Shown piece by piece: positions 9,881-22,479 of a DNA stretch of 64,000 nt (its first letter is position 1; each line of letters opens with the position of its first letter). The position numbers were made by a program, and so were the translations under genes. Origin of the DNA: Isoetes taiwanensis (lineage: Eukaryota > Streptophyta > Lycopodiopsida > Isoetales > Isoetaceae); the NCBI GenBank assembly GCA_021234155.1, contig JAJEKV010000047.1, forward strand, positions 2,530,494 to 2,594,493. The letters are read 5' to 3'. The notes under the pieces were generated by a model. It was not told where the DNA came from. It was given only the letters and a program-made list of their open reading frames with translations, and made no database searches.

Positions 9881-12401
9881 ATGTCGTTGGTTAAAGAACC
9901 TCGTAGTGTTACAAAGGATGATATAGGAAACTTGTCACTTCATTGGTCCCATCTTGCAATTTATAGAAGAATTGGCATTGATGACATGGGGTACTTCAAT
10001 GGAGAGATTTTTTCAATGAAGGAGTTGAATCAAAACAATAACTTGTTTCATCATGTGCTTGCTTCACGTGAGAAGTTGCCACTACAGGATACCAGGCACT
10101 CTAGATTTAGGCTGGAGAGATCCGTCACCATGTGCAATTCGAGTTGCTCATTATTATGGAGTCAACGTCGACAATGAGCTTGTTGGCTTGGTATTGCCAC
10201 TATGTGGATCCTGACAAATTAAGGGACAAATGAGGACATCGATGATGAGGATTTTGAAGAAATAGACGTTGAAGAAGTGGATGAACGTTCATATTAGTAA
10301 GGGCTTTGGCATCTTGTTTAGCATCTACTTCCATCACAATGACATTATATCTTTCCTCTTACAGTGACTTGCCTATTTATGCAGAGTGTGGCTCAAAAAC
10401 TGTCAAAGATTCCATCTTCAAGGATTACAAAAAGAAGAGAAAAGAGATGTTATTATATAGAGGGTGAAGCAACATCTAGGTGATGTTATCTACTATGAAC
10501 AGAAATTGAAAACACTTCATCATATTAAGCCTATTTTCTGATTTTGGTCTGCCATATCTAAAACTCCAAAGGAAACTCTATCCTTTCTGCTATTTCTACA
10601 ATGAAATTGGAGGGATACTGTGAAGAACTCTTGAAGGAAAATCCAGGAAGCATAGCATTTGTTCAGAAGTCTTGTGAGGATCGTTTTCTTCGAATTTTTG
10701 TTGCTTATAATGCTAGTTTGAAGGGCTTCGCTTTTTGCAGACCAGTAGTAGGTTTGGATGGCACACATTTGAAGGGACGGTATCTTGGTATACTTCTAAC
10801 AGCCACAGCAATAGATGGAAATGATGGATTATTTCCAATTGCTTTTGCCGTAGTCAATGCTGAAAATGATGATAATCATTAGAGGTAATTTGAGATCTCA
10901 TTTTGTCCCATTAAGGGATGCTTAAAAAGCCACATCAGCTTTTTAAACTGTCCAATAAGAGAAGAGCTCCAGTGTATTTTATTCCAGTATTATGTGGCAG
11001 CAGTAATTAATGCAGTTCTAACTAACTTTTGCAGTGTCATCTTTCTACTATAACTTTTGATCAAAAACTCCGATTCGAACACTATTTGTGGCAATGGATT
11101 CGTCTCCTCAAGATCTTTCTAATGACAACCCATTGTTATATCTTTTGGGATGTAAATATATAAGAAAAGAGCAAAAAACCATATTTTTTAAGGTTAACAC
11201 AAATGGCTTGTATCGAAATACATCATAACCATATATCACTTGAAAGATCTTTTCATTCTGCATCTAATGCAACAAACGCCGCAGCATTTTCATGAGTAGA
11301 TCAAAAGTTATAGGGAAAAAACGACAGCAATGAAGTTGTTAATGCTGCATTAATTGCAGTTTGATGTAGAGTACTCATTCTATTGGAGGATTCTTATGGG
11401 GACAAAAGGAGATCTCAAATTACCTCTAATGTGGGTATGGTTCCTTCAAAACTTAAAGAATTGTATGCATCATATGCAACAAGTTACCTTCATTTCAGAT
11501 AGGCAGAAAGGTTTGGTGGAGGGCGTTGAGCTTATTTTTGGGCCTGAAGTTCCTCATGCTTATTGTTTGCGTCATCTGGCTGACAATTTTAGGAGGGTCT
11601 TCAAGAGTACATCACTTGTTAATTTGCTATGGAATGCAGCACGTGCCAATACTGTAGAGGGATATGATGAGGTTGCGGGCCGCTAATGCTCAAGCTACCA
11701 TTTGGATTCTTGCTGCAGCTGATCCTGTTCATTGGGCAAACTCAAAATTCAAGGGACAGAGGTATGGTCATTTAACCTCTAATATTGCAGAATCTCTGAA
11801 TTCTTGGTTGCGTGAACCTAGGGAGTTGCCTATACTAGCTATGTTGGAGTTAATCCGACATAAGCTAATGACATGGTTCCTAGACCGCCGGCGTGAAGCA
11901 GGTTCAGTCATAATGGAGGCAGGCCAGTATGCACATTTGGCATTAACTCCTCGTGCTGAGCGTGATGTGAAGAAAGCATGTGACCGTGGACGCTCATGCC
12001 GTATTATTGCAGCATCAGAATCTGAGTATGAGATATTGTCATCAAAATCTAGGATTGTTGATTTGAGGATGAGAACGTGCTCTTGCAATGAATGGCAACA
12101 AGAGGGTATTCCTTGTGCCCATGCAGCATGTGCAATACTATATAGGAACGAGCGTGTCCAGAGCTATGCACACCAAGCTTTTCTACTCACTTCCTACTCT
12201 ACAACCTATAGGGAGATCATGCACCCTATTATTGTTCCTACTGTTCTAGGTACGATGTTGCCTCCAGCAACAAGGCGACCTCCAGGGCGCCCAAGGACGA
12301 AGAGGATTCGTAGGGGTGAAGAAGAGGTGAAGGAAATTCATCGCTGTGGTAGATGCAAGGGAAGGGACCATAATTCACGGACATGCAGAGCACCTATCTA
12401 A
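9881..12401 (+). pseudogene. MuDR-like (MULE) transposase, interrupted
   Basis: The conserved part starts near 10601 with ANPG-like ENPGSIAFV, then GLDGTHLKGRYLG carrying the first catalytic Asp and FPIAFAVVNAEN. The frame then breaks at the MITE (10882-11426) and resumes as WVWFLQNLK, FISDRQKGLVEGV (second Asp), AYCLRHLADNFRR (CxxH motif) and, after a one-base frameshift near 11670, SNIAESLNSWL with the likely catalytic Glu. A SWIM zinc finger CSCNEWQQEGIPCAHA, a basic AT-hook-like RRPPGRPRTKR and a CCHC knuckle CGRCKGRDHNSRTC complete the protein, with the stop at 12399-12401. Upstream, 9881-10177 is open but not recognisable, and 10178-10600 is degenerate. Order and spacing fit plant MURA proteins. 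The copy cannot make a full transposase, yet outside the breaks it is well preserved. Confidence 0.9.
10882..11426. mobile_element. MITE with about 30-bp terminal inverted repeats in the MULE transposase
   Basis: The left end (10878-10909) and right end (11399-11430) are inverted copies over about 32 bases with one mismatch; the outer part reads GAGGTAATTTGAGATCTC. TA flanks both ends (10880-10881 and 11427-11428), consistent with a TA target duplication as in Tc1/mariner-type Stowaway MITEs, although the terminal sequence is not the classical Stowaway one. The interior of about 545 bases is AT-rich and non-coding. It interrupts the transposase between AENDDNH and WVWFLQ, so it arrived after the MULE. 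Confidence 0.88.
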
Positions 12402-12504
12402 TTGGCAATGTGTCCATGGTGATTACTGTGCTTGAAGACTCATTATGTGAGATTTGTGTATGTTTTGAAGACTCATTATGCATTTGATTTGTTATGCTAA
12501 AACT

Positions 12505-12860
12505 TAAGGGTATTACTGAATTTTACAGCATTCACATAAATTCATTCACATTTGTAAATTAACATTATGTTGTGCAAGGGCATTTCATTAATTTGGTTAA
12601 ATCTTAAGGGCATTTTGTGAAGTTAGAAACACTTAAAATTAAAAAAAAAACACACGTTATAAGACTCAAGGGCATTTTAGGAATTTGGAAGAAACATAAG
12701 GGCATTTGAAGAATTAACGTAAAACTTAAGGGTATTTGAATAATTTTTAAAAATACAAAATACATTGTATGTTGACCAAGGGCATTTTGTGAAATAATAA
12801 AAACTCAGGGGCATCTGGTGAAATTCAGCAAAACATAGGGCATTTTGTAGTTTTTCCCAA
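12505..12860 (+). repeat. Degenerate array of AAGGGCATTTTG units, MULE 3' flank
   Basis: Nine spaced copies of AAGGGCATTTTG or close variants (near 12507, 12576, 12606, 12668, 12697, 12727, 12778, 12807 and 12837) lie between AT-rich spacers of 20-60 bases. The last is followed by TAGTTTTTCCC, which could be the outer end of the MULE because MULE termini often begin with G runs. No inverted partner was found upstream of the transposase, so the element's left end is lost or very divergent. Confidence 0.6.
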
Positions 12861-12941
12861 AAATCTTTCTTGAATTGACTTTCCTGTTTTAATATGAAGT
12901 TGGTACTATAAACTGATAATATAGGCATGGCTTCCAAAATA

Positions 12942-13087
12942 CGTTGATGTATTCGCAGATCTTCTTTTTTGATAGAGAAAGTAATAAACTTCTTGACAAA
13001 TGTTCTCCGAACATTGTTGATGTATTCACAAATCTTCTTTTTGACAGAGAAAGTAATAATCTTCTTGACAAATGTCTTTCGAACATC
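12942..13087 (-). repeat. Tandem pair of about 73-bp units
   Basis: Two adjacent units (about 12942-13014 and 13015-13087) share TTGATGTATTC, AGAGAAAGTAATAA and CTTCTTGACAAATGT. On the minus strand they keep one open frame encoding a repeated lysine-rich peptide (VRRTFVKKFITFSIKK and VRKTFVKKIITFSVKK) inside a 140-codon frame. Nothing else supports a gene. Confidence 0.6.
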
Positions 13088-13429
13088 AACTAACATCAAC
13101 TGTTTATTTGAACATCTAATCTGGCCGTATGCTATCCATCAATACATTATTCCCTATGCACAACTAGTCAAACATTTGAAGACATCAAATATTTGCCTTT
13201 GGCCCTAATCTCAAGAAATGGTCTCAGGGAATATTAGGAGTATCTTGTGGGAATGTAGGCGTGTATTTCACACTATGTATATCTTGCAGGGATCTTGTGA
13301 GTTACTACAAAAATCGCTCATGCCACGACCGCTCAATGTTCAATCATCAACGAACAAAGCATATTAAAAACTTGGCATCACAATGCAATTTTTGGTGTTT
13401 TTCTTATTACCAGTCGAGTTTGTACATTC
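13088..13429. other. No gene seen
   Basis: AT-rich stretch between two repeat arrays with no coding or structural signal that I can support. Confidence 0.4.
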
Positions 13430-13762
13430 TCTTGATAATCTTTGGGAATCTTCTTAAAAGTTTTGAGAATCTAAGGGAGTCTTGATAGAATCTTAGAGAA
13501 TCAACGAGAATCTTCGTAGAATCTTGAAGAATCTAGGAGAACCTTCATAGAATCTTCGGGAACCTAAAGGAAACATGGGATAGTCTTTGGGAATCTAGGC
13601 GAATCTTAGGGAATCTTAAGAGAATCTATAGAAATCTAGGAGAATCTATGCAAATTGTCATAAAATCTTTAAGAATATATCTGAATTTAGATAAAATGTT
13701 GGAGAATCTAAGAGAATCTTAATAAAATTTAGGGGAATCTCCATAGAATCTTAAGAATCACT
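13430..13762 (+). repeat. Minisatellite of degenerate GAATCTTAGAGA units
   Basis: About 25-30 imperfect copies of an 11-12 base unit (GAATCTTAGAGA, with variants AGAATCTAGG and GGAATCTTC) fill the interval. The left boundary is gradual and the right one is abrupt at about 13762. Confidence 0.8.
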
Positions 13763-13789
13763 TTTTTTGAAAGGCATGACGCAGATAGT

Positions 13790-13972
13790 ATATAAGACCT
13801 GATATCAATGGTCCCATAGAGGCGATTATTTTTTATCTTGAATTTTTTTTTTTATAAGAACTTATTCGATTGTTTTAGGGATATATGGTATATGGTTTTA
13901 GAAATTTTTATTTTTACATCCATATCAAATCCCCCTGGAACCCCATGTTATTTTGCTACATATTCTTTGTCT
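13790..13972 (-). mobile_element. Fragment of a dispersed repeat ending TAGCAAAATAACA
   Basis: On the minus strand the segment starts TAGCAAAATAACATGGGG, then has AGGGGGATTTGATATGGAT, then a poly(A)-like run. The same order occurs on the minus strand at 46050-46198. The left end carries GGTCCCATAGAGGCGATTAT, similar to segments at 45437 and 57707. It is a repeat-family fragment without coding potential. Confidence 0.55.
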
Positions 13973-15029
13973 TGCAATGCACACCTGTAGGCCAAGATTC
14001 GCCTTAGTAAGCTAGACCACTAGCAGTATCAAACAATCTATAGGTTGCCCTAGCATATGTGATGGCAAATCATAAAAGTCAAAGCCACACAACATAAGAG
14101 AATGTGAAAAACTAGATGTAAGCCTTAGCATGTAGTCATGTTATGAGTTATAGCTAGACATCAAATGTCCATTATAGCAACAACCTTATAAAATGTTATG
14201 GATAAATTATAAGAAACATATATGAAATTGGTGGGATTTTTTATACAAGTAGATATCCATGCAAAAGATTTGAACCAAGAGAACTCTTCTCTTTTTGGTT
14301 GTGAAAGCATATTCTACCATTTTGCTTAACGTGCAAGAACTTTGCTATTTTCTTTGCTGCAATTCTTATGTTCCATGGTCACCTCTTTTTTTTAACCACA
14401 TATATCTACCCTTCATCTGCTCCACCAAATTTTTGTTCATCTTGCTTCCCCAAAACTCTTCTCACAATCCCATCCAATCTTTTGCCCAAGCCTGCCTTAC
14501 TGCTAGTTTAGTTTTGCAATCATTTTGTCAATGTTTGAAATCGAACCTTATGTTATATATAAGACTTTAATTACTTTTATAATTGTACAGAATACATATA
14601 TGTCATGGAATTCTTAAACTAATAGAAAGTCATGGTAGAGAAATGATAAATAAACAAATAGATAGAAAAATAAATATGAATATAAAAAATTTAGAATATT
14701 TCAATAAAAGTAGCCACTATAGAAAAGAGCTGCTAAATTTTTGGGTTGCCCCTGGGGGGGGCAAATCCTCGCTTCTGTGGGTTTAGGGGCATATCCAAAT
14801 ATATACCGGCATATGCTTAAGATATGCTGGTGACTGCTCCAAACTGGATGTTGCCAGTAAACTGGCGGTCAGCCCTGTTGCGGGTTGGATCCGACCATAA
14901 TATATTGCCCATCTGTTACAGCGTTGCTCACGACAGAATGCAGAGCTTGGATTTGTTTGTCTAGCTCTTGCTCTACAAACCAAAATTGGTTTTCGCATGC
15001 AAAACGATTGATCTTAACTGATCTAGATC
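13973..15029. other. No gene seen
   Basis: About 1 kb of AT-rich DNA. A short C/G-rich palindromic patch (CCCCTGGGGGGGGC) is at 14749-14763. Possible further 5' LINE sequence between 14790 and 15029 cannot be confirmed. Confidence 0.35.
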
Positions 15030-17919
15030 GATAATCTGACCAAAAGGATTCTCAAAGCTTGATTCTTCAAAGAGAGAGACTGGTGCACAGTTTTTTTCTT
15101 CAGAGCTGCCAAAACGAGAAGGCTAGCTACATCTCTTCAGTCTCTACAGATTCAGGATGGGCTTGTTGTTTCAGATCCAACTGAGGTTAGAGGCTTTTTG
15201 CACAATCACTTTTCTGCTTTCTTCACTGCTCAGCGTGTTCCCTTTCAGTCAGATTTTCAAGAGGCCTTGCTTGCTAAGGCTCATCTTATAGTCACCAATG
15301 AGCAAAGGGCCGCTTTAGAGGCTGTGGTCAACCAAAATGATTTAGCGGAGGCCACATTTTCTCTCAAGAAGGGCAAGTGTCCGGGTCTTGATGGCATTCT
15401 GGTGGAATTTTTCCAGGATATTGGGATTGGCTCGGTGCAGATGTATATGATGCTTTCCGGGATTTTAAAAGACAGAGGCACCTAGACAAAATCCTCAACT
15501 CTGGTTGTATCTCCCTTATTCCAAAAGGTAAAAATCCCTCTTCCATTTCAGATTGGCACCCCATTACCTTGTTATCCTCAATGTACAAGATCTTTGCTAA
15601 AGCTTTTGCTCAGAAGCTTTGTGGCGTGCTTACTGAATCCATCTTTTCCACACAGTCAGGTTTCTTGCCTCGCCCGTGTATCTTGAATAATGTGGCAGCA
15701 GTATATGAGGGTCTCTATCGGGCTAGAATGCATGGTTATCCCATTGTGTACTTGAAGCTGGACTTTGCAAAATCATATGACAGTGTTGACTGGAGTTTCT
15801 TGGAGCAGTGCCTCCTACGTTTTGGTTTTGATGCCCAGTTCACAACAGACGTTATGAAACTTCATTATTCTGCTTATTCTTCAGTTCTTTTCCAAGGGAA
15901 ACTATCGACATTTTTTAGGTGGGACGTGGCATTCGCCAGGGCTGTCCTTTGGCACCGCTGCTTTTTGCAATTGTGGCAGAGATTCTTTCTCAGGTATTCT
16001 CTCTTGCAGTGCAGGAAGGCATCTTGCATGGTCTTCCCATGAATAATGGTTCACACGAGATTTGTAATCAGTACGCAGATGACACTTTCTTATTCTTAAT
16101 GGCTGATGAGCAGAATTTGCAGAATGCCATCCCCTTGTTGGACAGTTTCTCTTTGGCTTCTGCTATCTTTGTGGGATGGCAAAAGTGTACTGCCTTATGG
16201 GCCCTAGACACTCCAATGCCATCTTTTGTGGTTGCATTTCCATGGAAAGTGCTTCCTCATGGAAAGGCAACTAGGATTCTGGGCATTCCAGTTGGTATAC
16301 ACCTCTCATCTGGAGACGCGTGGGATGTTATTATCAAGGGGTTGGAAAGGCATTTGTTTTGGTGGTCCACGGCTAAGTTATCCATGTCTGACTGCGTAAC
16401 TGTGGCAAAGTCAGTTCTGAGTAGTACACATGTCTATATGGCATCCATCTTGCTGGCATCGCAGGCAAAGATGCAGCTCATTGTTCGTACTGTCAGGAAC
16501 TTTATCTGGGGTGGTACTGAAGAAGGAGCTGATATTAAAATTAGTTGGGCGAAGTTCATTATGCCTAAACTTTGTGGGGGGGCTGGGAATGATTCACTTT
16601 CTTCTCCAAAGCAAGGTGCTGATTTCTATGTTCATATGGCAGATTCTAAATAATGCTGATAATTCCCCAGGGCTGCGTCTCATTCACTAGTCTTTACAGA
16701 TGTGCATTTCCTTTGGTTCTCCATCCATTACGCCACTCCTCCCATAGGCATTATTCTATCCACTTTCTCCATATCCTAATGCCTCTCCTTTCCTCAAGGG
16801 ATTGCTAGCTGTTTGGGAGATTGTTCGCACTTTGTTTCAATTCCATCCGATGGCCCACACAGATCCTACAGCCAGTTGCTGGTGGATCCCTTTGGGTGAG
16901 GGCCAGGCAGATTGTCCCTTGGTCTCTTCTGTCCATCCATTGAGGCAGCATCGATGGCGAGCAGCGGGTGTGCTCACAGTATATGCATGGTATAATGAGA
17001 CAAGATTGTTGACATGGAATGAGTTCAGATTGAAGTTCCTCCTCCTTCGTTGGGACCGCTTCATTTGGGAAAAAGTAGCTGCTACTCTTCCTCCACATCC
17101 ACAAGACGTGGCTCCCCAGCTCTGGGTGGTTCATGGCAGTGTTAAGGAGGAGCACCTGGTGCACTCGATGTATGTGGTCTTGCTTCATCCTGAAGTGTTC
17201 CCATCGCCAAAGTGGCCTTTAGTTATCCCTGAGCCTCATCGAAAAGTAGTCTGGCGATGGGTATGGGATAAATTGCTCCATCCTAAGCTATCTATCTTGT
17301 GGTGGCAGATCATTCATAGATGCATGCGGGTAAACACTGTTGTTTATAGATTTCGTCAAGAAGTCTCTGTGATCTGCCCTCTTTGCATGCATCGGAATGA
17401 GACAATTGAGCACTGCTGTTTCTTGTGTCAGCATGTTCGACTTGCTTGGCAGTGGCTTTTGAGCCTTTTCCATTGTGACTTGAATAGTCAACAAGTCCTA
17501 TTGTCAGTCTATCCTAGTTCTTTGGACAAGTTGGCAAAGAGAGTTTTCCACTTACCATCTGCTTGGATCATCTGGTCCATCTGGAAGAGATGAAATCTCC
17601 TCATCTTCAAGGGACAGGTCTTTTCAGATATGCAAGTGCTTAATGACGCGTATAGTCGCATTGTAAAGGCGTATAAGTGTTCTTTCTTAAAGGATGACAC
17701 CAAGAGTGTCATTTGGGAGCAATATCTTCAGATTTAGGCTTACTCATAGCAAACAGTTGTGCTTGTGGTGATATGTATTCTCTACTTTTCTGTGTTATGT
17801 ATGTGGTGGGTAGTGTTGCTCTAGTGGACATCTTCTCTACTGGGTTTTGAGTCCTCCATGTACTCTTTGTATTCTTTTGAGTAATAAAGGTCTACGTTCA
17901 TCCACAAAAAAAAAAAAAA
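15030..17919 (+). pseudogene. L1-type LINE ORF2 (RT and zf-RVT), 5'-truncated
   Basis: Coding similarity starts near 15060 with the linker after the endonuclease (FFRAAKTRRLATSLQSLQIQ), then KKGKCPGLDGI, ISLIPKGKNP, DWHPITLLSSMYKIFAKAFA, a QSGFLPRP motif, LKLDFAKSYDSVDW, GIRQGCPLAPLLFAI and the catalytic YADDTFLF at about 16072. Downstream are the thumb region and a zf-RVT domain, WDKLLHPKLSILWWQIIHRC then CPLCMHRNETIEHC, ending near SIWKR. A TGA at 17591-17593 replaces an Arg codon, and the natural stop seems to be at about 17734. Frameshifts occur near 15480, 15925 and 16580. The endonuclease is missing. AATAAA at about 17883 and a run of 14 A at 17906-17919 mark the 3' end. It is related to, but in a different family from, the LINEs at 23899 and 26251. 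Confidence 0.92.
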
Positions 17920-20900
17920 CCGGTCAAACCTAGATCTCTAGGTCGAACATCAGTCCCGGTCAATCCCAGTAACTGTATTATCAATCCGGATATGTAATTA
18001 CGTATGAAACCGGTACTCATTATCCTTTAGCCTCTAGCAACCCACTTTGTAATGAAATACTGTAAATACTAAACTTAATAGACAATTTTTCCGAAAAGAC
18101 CATAGTCATACAAGCCAATAAGCCAAACAATTCAAGATTAATTTCATTTTATTATTTCAAAGAGGAGGCATGTTTTAGCACTACCATGCCATATTTAATC
18201 TCCCACCATCATTTTTATATTTCAACACTTCAAGAGACAAAATGCATGGTACCTGACCAAATGGAACCTGACAAAATGCACAACTCTTCATACAATTTTC
18301 CCACGGCCCATAGAGCTTTGGCACTGGTTTTCCATATCCGTAACCTTGTTGAAGTCTATGTCCCAGTCAAAAGGCGACCATGGTAATTCTGCATTTATAT
18401 GCCTCTTTATTTTAATTGCATGGAATACTATAAGAAAGGCTTCTTTTAAACACTTCAAATGGGAAAGCCTGTTTTGACACTTCCGTGCTACCTTTATGTA
18501 GCCAGCCCGTTTATAAGACTCTAATTAAAATTTTGGACAAGTCACAACTCATTGACACTGGCTTTCCATAACCATAATCTTGTTCTTTAAAGTAGAGGCT
18601 GTTTACAACTTTAAACCTTAAATAATCTTCCATTTCTGTATTATCTATAAATATAGGACAGAATACCACATTTTCAATGCAGTAAACAAACATCTCTACT
18701 TAATGCTTCTATATTGAGTAAATATTTTGTCTGTTGTTTATCCGAGACATTTCACAGGCAATATAACCTATATTTAGACGAAAAATAGAATGAAAGCAAA
18801 CCCTGTTATGCTGGCAGTGCTTGCATAAGTATCTCCAACATTAATGTTTTCCCATAAAGTAGGGGAGCTTCTTCCAATTCCAGATCCTAGCAAATTCACA
18901 AACTTCAAGCAAAAACGAGACAAGGGCAGGAGAGGTCCGGTACCTGCAGCCAAACAACATGACATTAGCAATAATTTGGTAATGCATGAAGGGCCAAAAG
19001 GTACAATGGAGCCTCTCGGTTTATAGCCGATCAGCCCTTGTATCCTCTTTGCCCAGTTAGTATAATAAACTAGATCCTTATTGAAACAGTAAGTAAATTT
19101 TATACCATGGTTGAAATACTACCCTGTCATTTCATATAATTTACTGTATACCTTTGTAATAAGCAGCATCAGCAAATATTAAAACCATACCATTGTCTGG
19201 CCTTATTCATTTTCACCAAAAAGTACCTGATTTTTGTCATGTTCAGAAGCATAATCTTCCGGCTATTGTATATCAGAAACACTAGCATCTCCTTTTTCCT
19301 TATTTCCAGATCCATTATTCTAGCTCCAGATGCCATGATCTATCTCCAGGACTGGTGCTCTTGCTGCCACAAGATCCTTTAAAGGCATTTGCTTTCTTAA
19401 TTAAATTTGCAGCTTTTTTTTTGAAGATCTCTCCTTGTGCAAACACTCTCCGGGAACTCAGCTAGGGAGCACAGGCATATAATTTTTCCTCCCATTATGA
19501 GAAATATTCGAGGTAATCAGACATGGAAATATCCGCCCCAGGATGCAAATTTTTAGCACCATTACTGCCCTTTGTTGACATAATATTTTATTGAGGAGCA
19601 AGCGTCCTTTTCATATTCACAGCTGCACCACTATGATCATTCATGGCATGGGAGTATTGTAGCCACTCGGATAGAGATAAATAAGCAAAGAACTCATTAT
19701 TTTGTAACTTTTCTCGCGACTTCTTCCCCGGAATCAGAATTAATGGATAAGTCTTCACACTGTGATTTCCATACCATATGAACTATAAGATCAGGAATAT
19801 ACGTACAGGGATCTTTGCAATCATCCAGCTTTCTTTCATTCAGTCGCGTCTCGTGTCGATTTGATATCTCAAGTGCAAACCCTACCGAGTTTTCAAGGCA
19901 TGCATAGCTTTTGACCTAGATCTTAACTCAAACTTAGCATATACAGTATACTTATCCCAAATCTGATACTGAGGTCGACTTTCATGCGTGAGAATACAGC
20001 TGCATTTGCTATTTTAGGGCCTTGCTCCAAGTCGAGCTGTCAGACATATCCGTTTGTTGCTTTCGACCTTTGCAAGGTTTTCAGATAAGGACATTATCAG
20101 AGGTACGTCATGATAGAAAAATAGTTTAGGCAAATGATGCCCCACGATTTTTACATGACTTTCACCTATCAAGTCATATCTTTACCATATAGTGCCATGC
20201 AATCCACTTAATCTTGACTATTAAAAATAGTAGTGTATTGCAAAAAATTACTTAGCAATAGTGGTGTAGGCCATTTAAATATGAAGCCTGGTAAACTGAT
20301 AACCTACAGTGGTAATATTTATCAAATACCAAAGGCAAATTTCGTCTTTGATGGTTGCTACATCTATACCATGGTTTGCAATATGTGCACTACTACCAAT
20401 TCCTGTATCAATGTTTGCAATAGCAAAATTTATGGAATTAAAAAAAAAAAAAAAAAAAAAACTATAGAATGAATAATATAGAATGAGTGCAACAGTTAAC
20501 ATAGAATCCGTGCAACAATTTGTTTATCATAGAAATGCCTAGAGCAAATAAATTCGGTTGTAGTGCGCCATGGTTAATGCTATAGTATTAAGTACATGTC
20601 TCTGTAAGCTAATCTAATTGGATTGCCTTCGTGTTGTGCAAATCTGATGCTTTTGCATATCCAACATTGTTATTTTAGCAGATAAGTCTATTTCACAAGC
20701 CTGTTCTTAAGCCATAAGTCATTCTTGCTCATCATATACATATATGGGCATTGTAAACATTGGATTTTGTATGTTCTGTGAACTGCTCAATCATTAGGAG
20801 ATCCTGGAAAATTTTGCCGTATAATCTTCTAAGGTTGAGGCGATATGAATTGTTGAATATGCACAATATCTTACTTACTAATTTGTCTGTCAAATATAAC

Positions 20901-22479
20901 TGATCAGCTGCCAATGTAGAAGTCATTTCTCATGTTGGCAGGAGGATTGAAGAAAGATATAATAAAAATATGCAGGTTGTTTTATTTGATGACATACATG
21001 TCTTAGTTCCTTCTAGCTCATTTGTTTTGCTGATTTCATAAGTTAAATTGCATCACATCACTTGCATTTTCGAGGTCTACGGGCAGCTAGCAAAAAGCAC
21101 CAGTTAATACCACAATTCTTGCTTGCATGGTAGGTACGATCTCTGTCCCGTCTAATCATCTCATTCAAACATGCTACACCCATGCTAATCTGAATCATGT
21201 CAGCCATACACCTATGTGACACTACATGAATTCATCATTTTTCCAATTTTGCTATATCGTTGGAGTCCCAAATATATACAGCAATAAAATTCAGAAAGAA
21301 TATGATAGATCCTGTTCTTTCTAATGTGCTAGTTCGGCAAATAGAATTAAACATATGTAAGTGGATCAGGCTTGTACATTTAGTATAAACATTTTTTCTT
21401 GGTTCCAGCAGACTTATTGGCAACAAGGAACAAATTGCTTCGAAATGTGCAGTCCATAAGAAGTTTCCAAAATGTACATCCAGAAAGTGAAATGTCAATG
21501 TCCATTTTTCCAGAGGTCAATAACCAATCTTAGACTCAGAAGAATTATATTCATGGTATGAAGCAGATATTATAGTGTGAAGCATATTTTAAACAATAAG
21601 AACTCCTTCCCATGGGCTTCCCTTAAGGCAAGATATGTAAGAATCATCTTCCATCATTTTTTATTCTGCATGACACAAATAGTGACTATTTTGATAACTC
21701 CATTTGTTAGAGAGCAAATCTTGACGACTACTAACACATGGTATTGACACAATGTTGGCAGCGCTCATATTGTAGATATCTTTGGAGTGGTGCTATCTAT
21801 ATTCATGTCATGTATATAACATTCTATTTTTGCTCTATTGTCATAGGTATAGTTTGAATAATCGTGCTAACCTTTTGTAGATGATGATAGCAAGCCAATA
21901 TACAAAGGGTTGTAAATTTAACAAAGGTATAAATACTGTCTTATTATTGTGTTGCAGGGGAGATGTTGGTATGTTGTTTTCAGAGTGTTTGGAGATTTCT
22001 TTAATAAGCCTGAAATCATGTACTTTGGTAATATTGAGTATACCATACCAGAGCATGCCCCTTAAAGAATAGTAAGAATTGGTGCAAGTTTAAGCATAGT
22101 TTATTGAAACCCAGCATCTAAAAGACCAACATCTTCAATGGTGCCCTGGTGGCAACACTGACAAAGCCTCTCCTCTCGTGCTTCCCGAGTCCATCGCCCT
22201 GTCTCAATGCGGAGAAGATGTGCGCCCGTGCGAATGGAAGCTATAAGTCTGCTTCTTCATGGGCAAATGGGTGTACAAGTACTAGTGTGGACCTCTCGTG
22301 AGCCTAGGATTGACTTGCTGCTGATAGTGTGTCATCTTAACATATGTCAGAGCATCTGCATCCTAGAGCTTGCGAAGGAAAGTAGCATCTAGGTACAACT
22401 TTACTGCATTGTGATCCTTCGTTGTCCGTACCTATATGCATCTGTTTGCATGTACATCCTAACGTGAGAACCACTGAGC
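17920..22479. other. Long stretch without a recognisable gene
   Basis: About 4.5 kb of AT-rich DNA. On the minus strand two segments about 230 bases apart (near 18320-18350 and 18545-18590) both encode the peptide YGYGKPV in different frames, which may be remnants of duplicated exons. A run of 23 A is at 20440-20462. From 22080 to 22480 lies non-coding sequence next to the LINE fragment that follows. No RNA gene, LTR or inverted-repeat pair was found by eye. Confidence 0.4.

Noticed and set aside
20440-20462. A-run as a LINE or processed pseudogene 3' end
   Set aside because: No coding or 3'-end similarity was found on either side and no target duplication could be seen.
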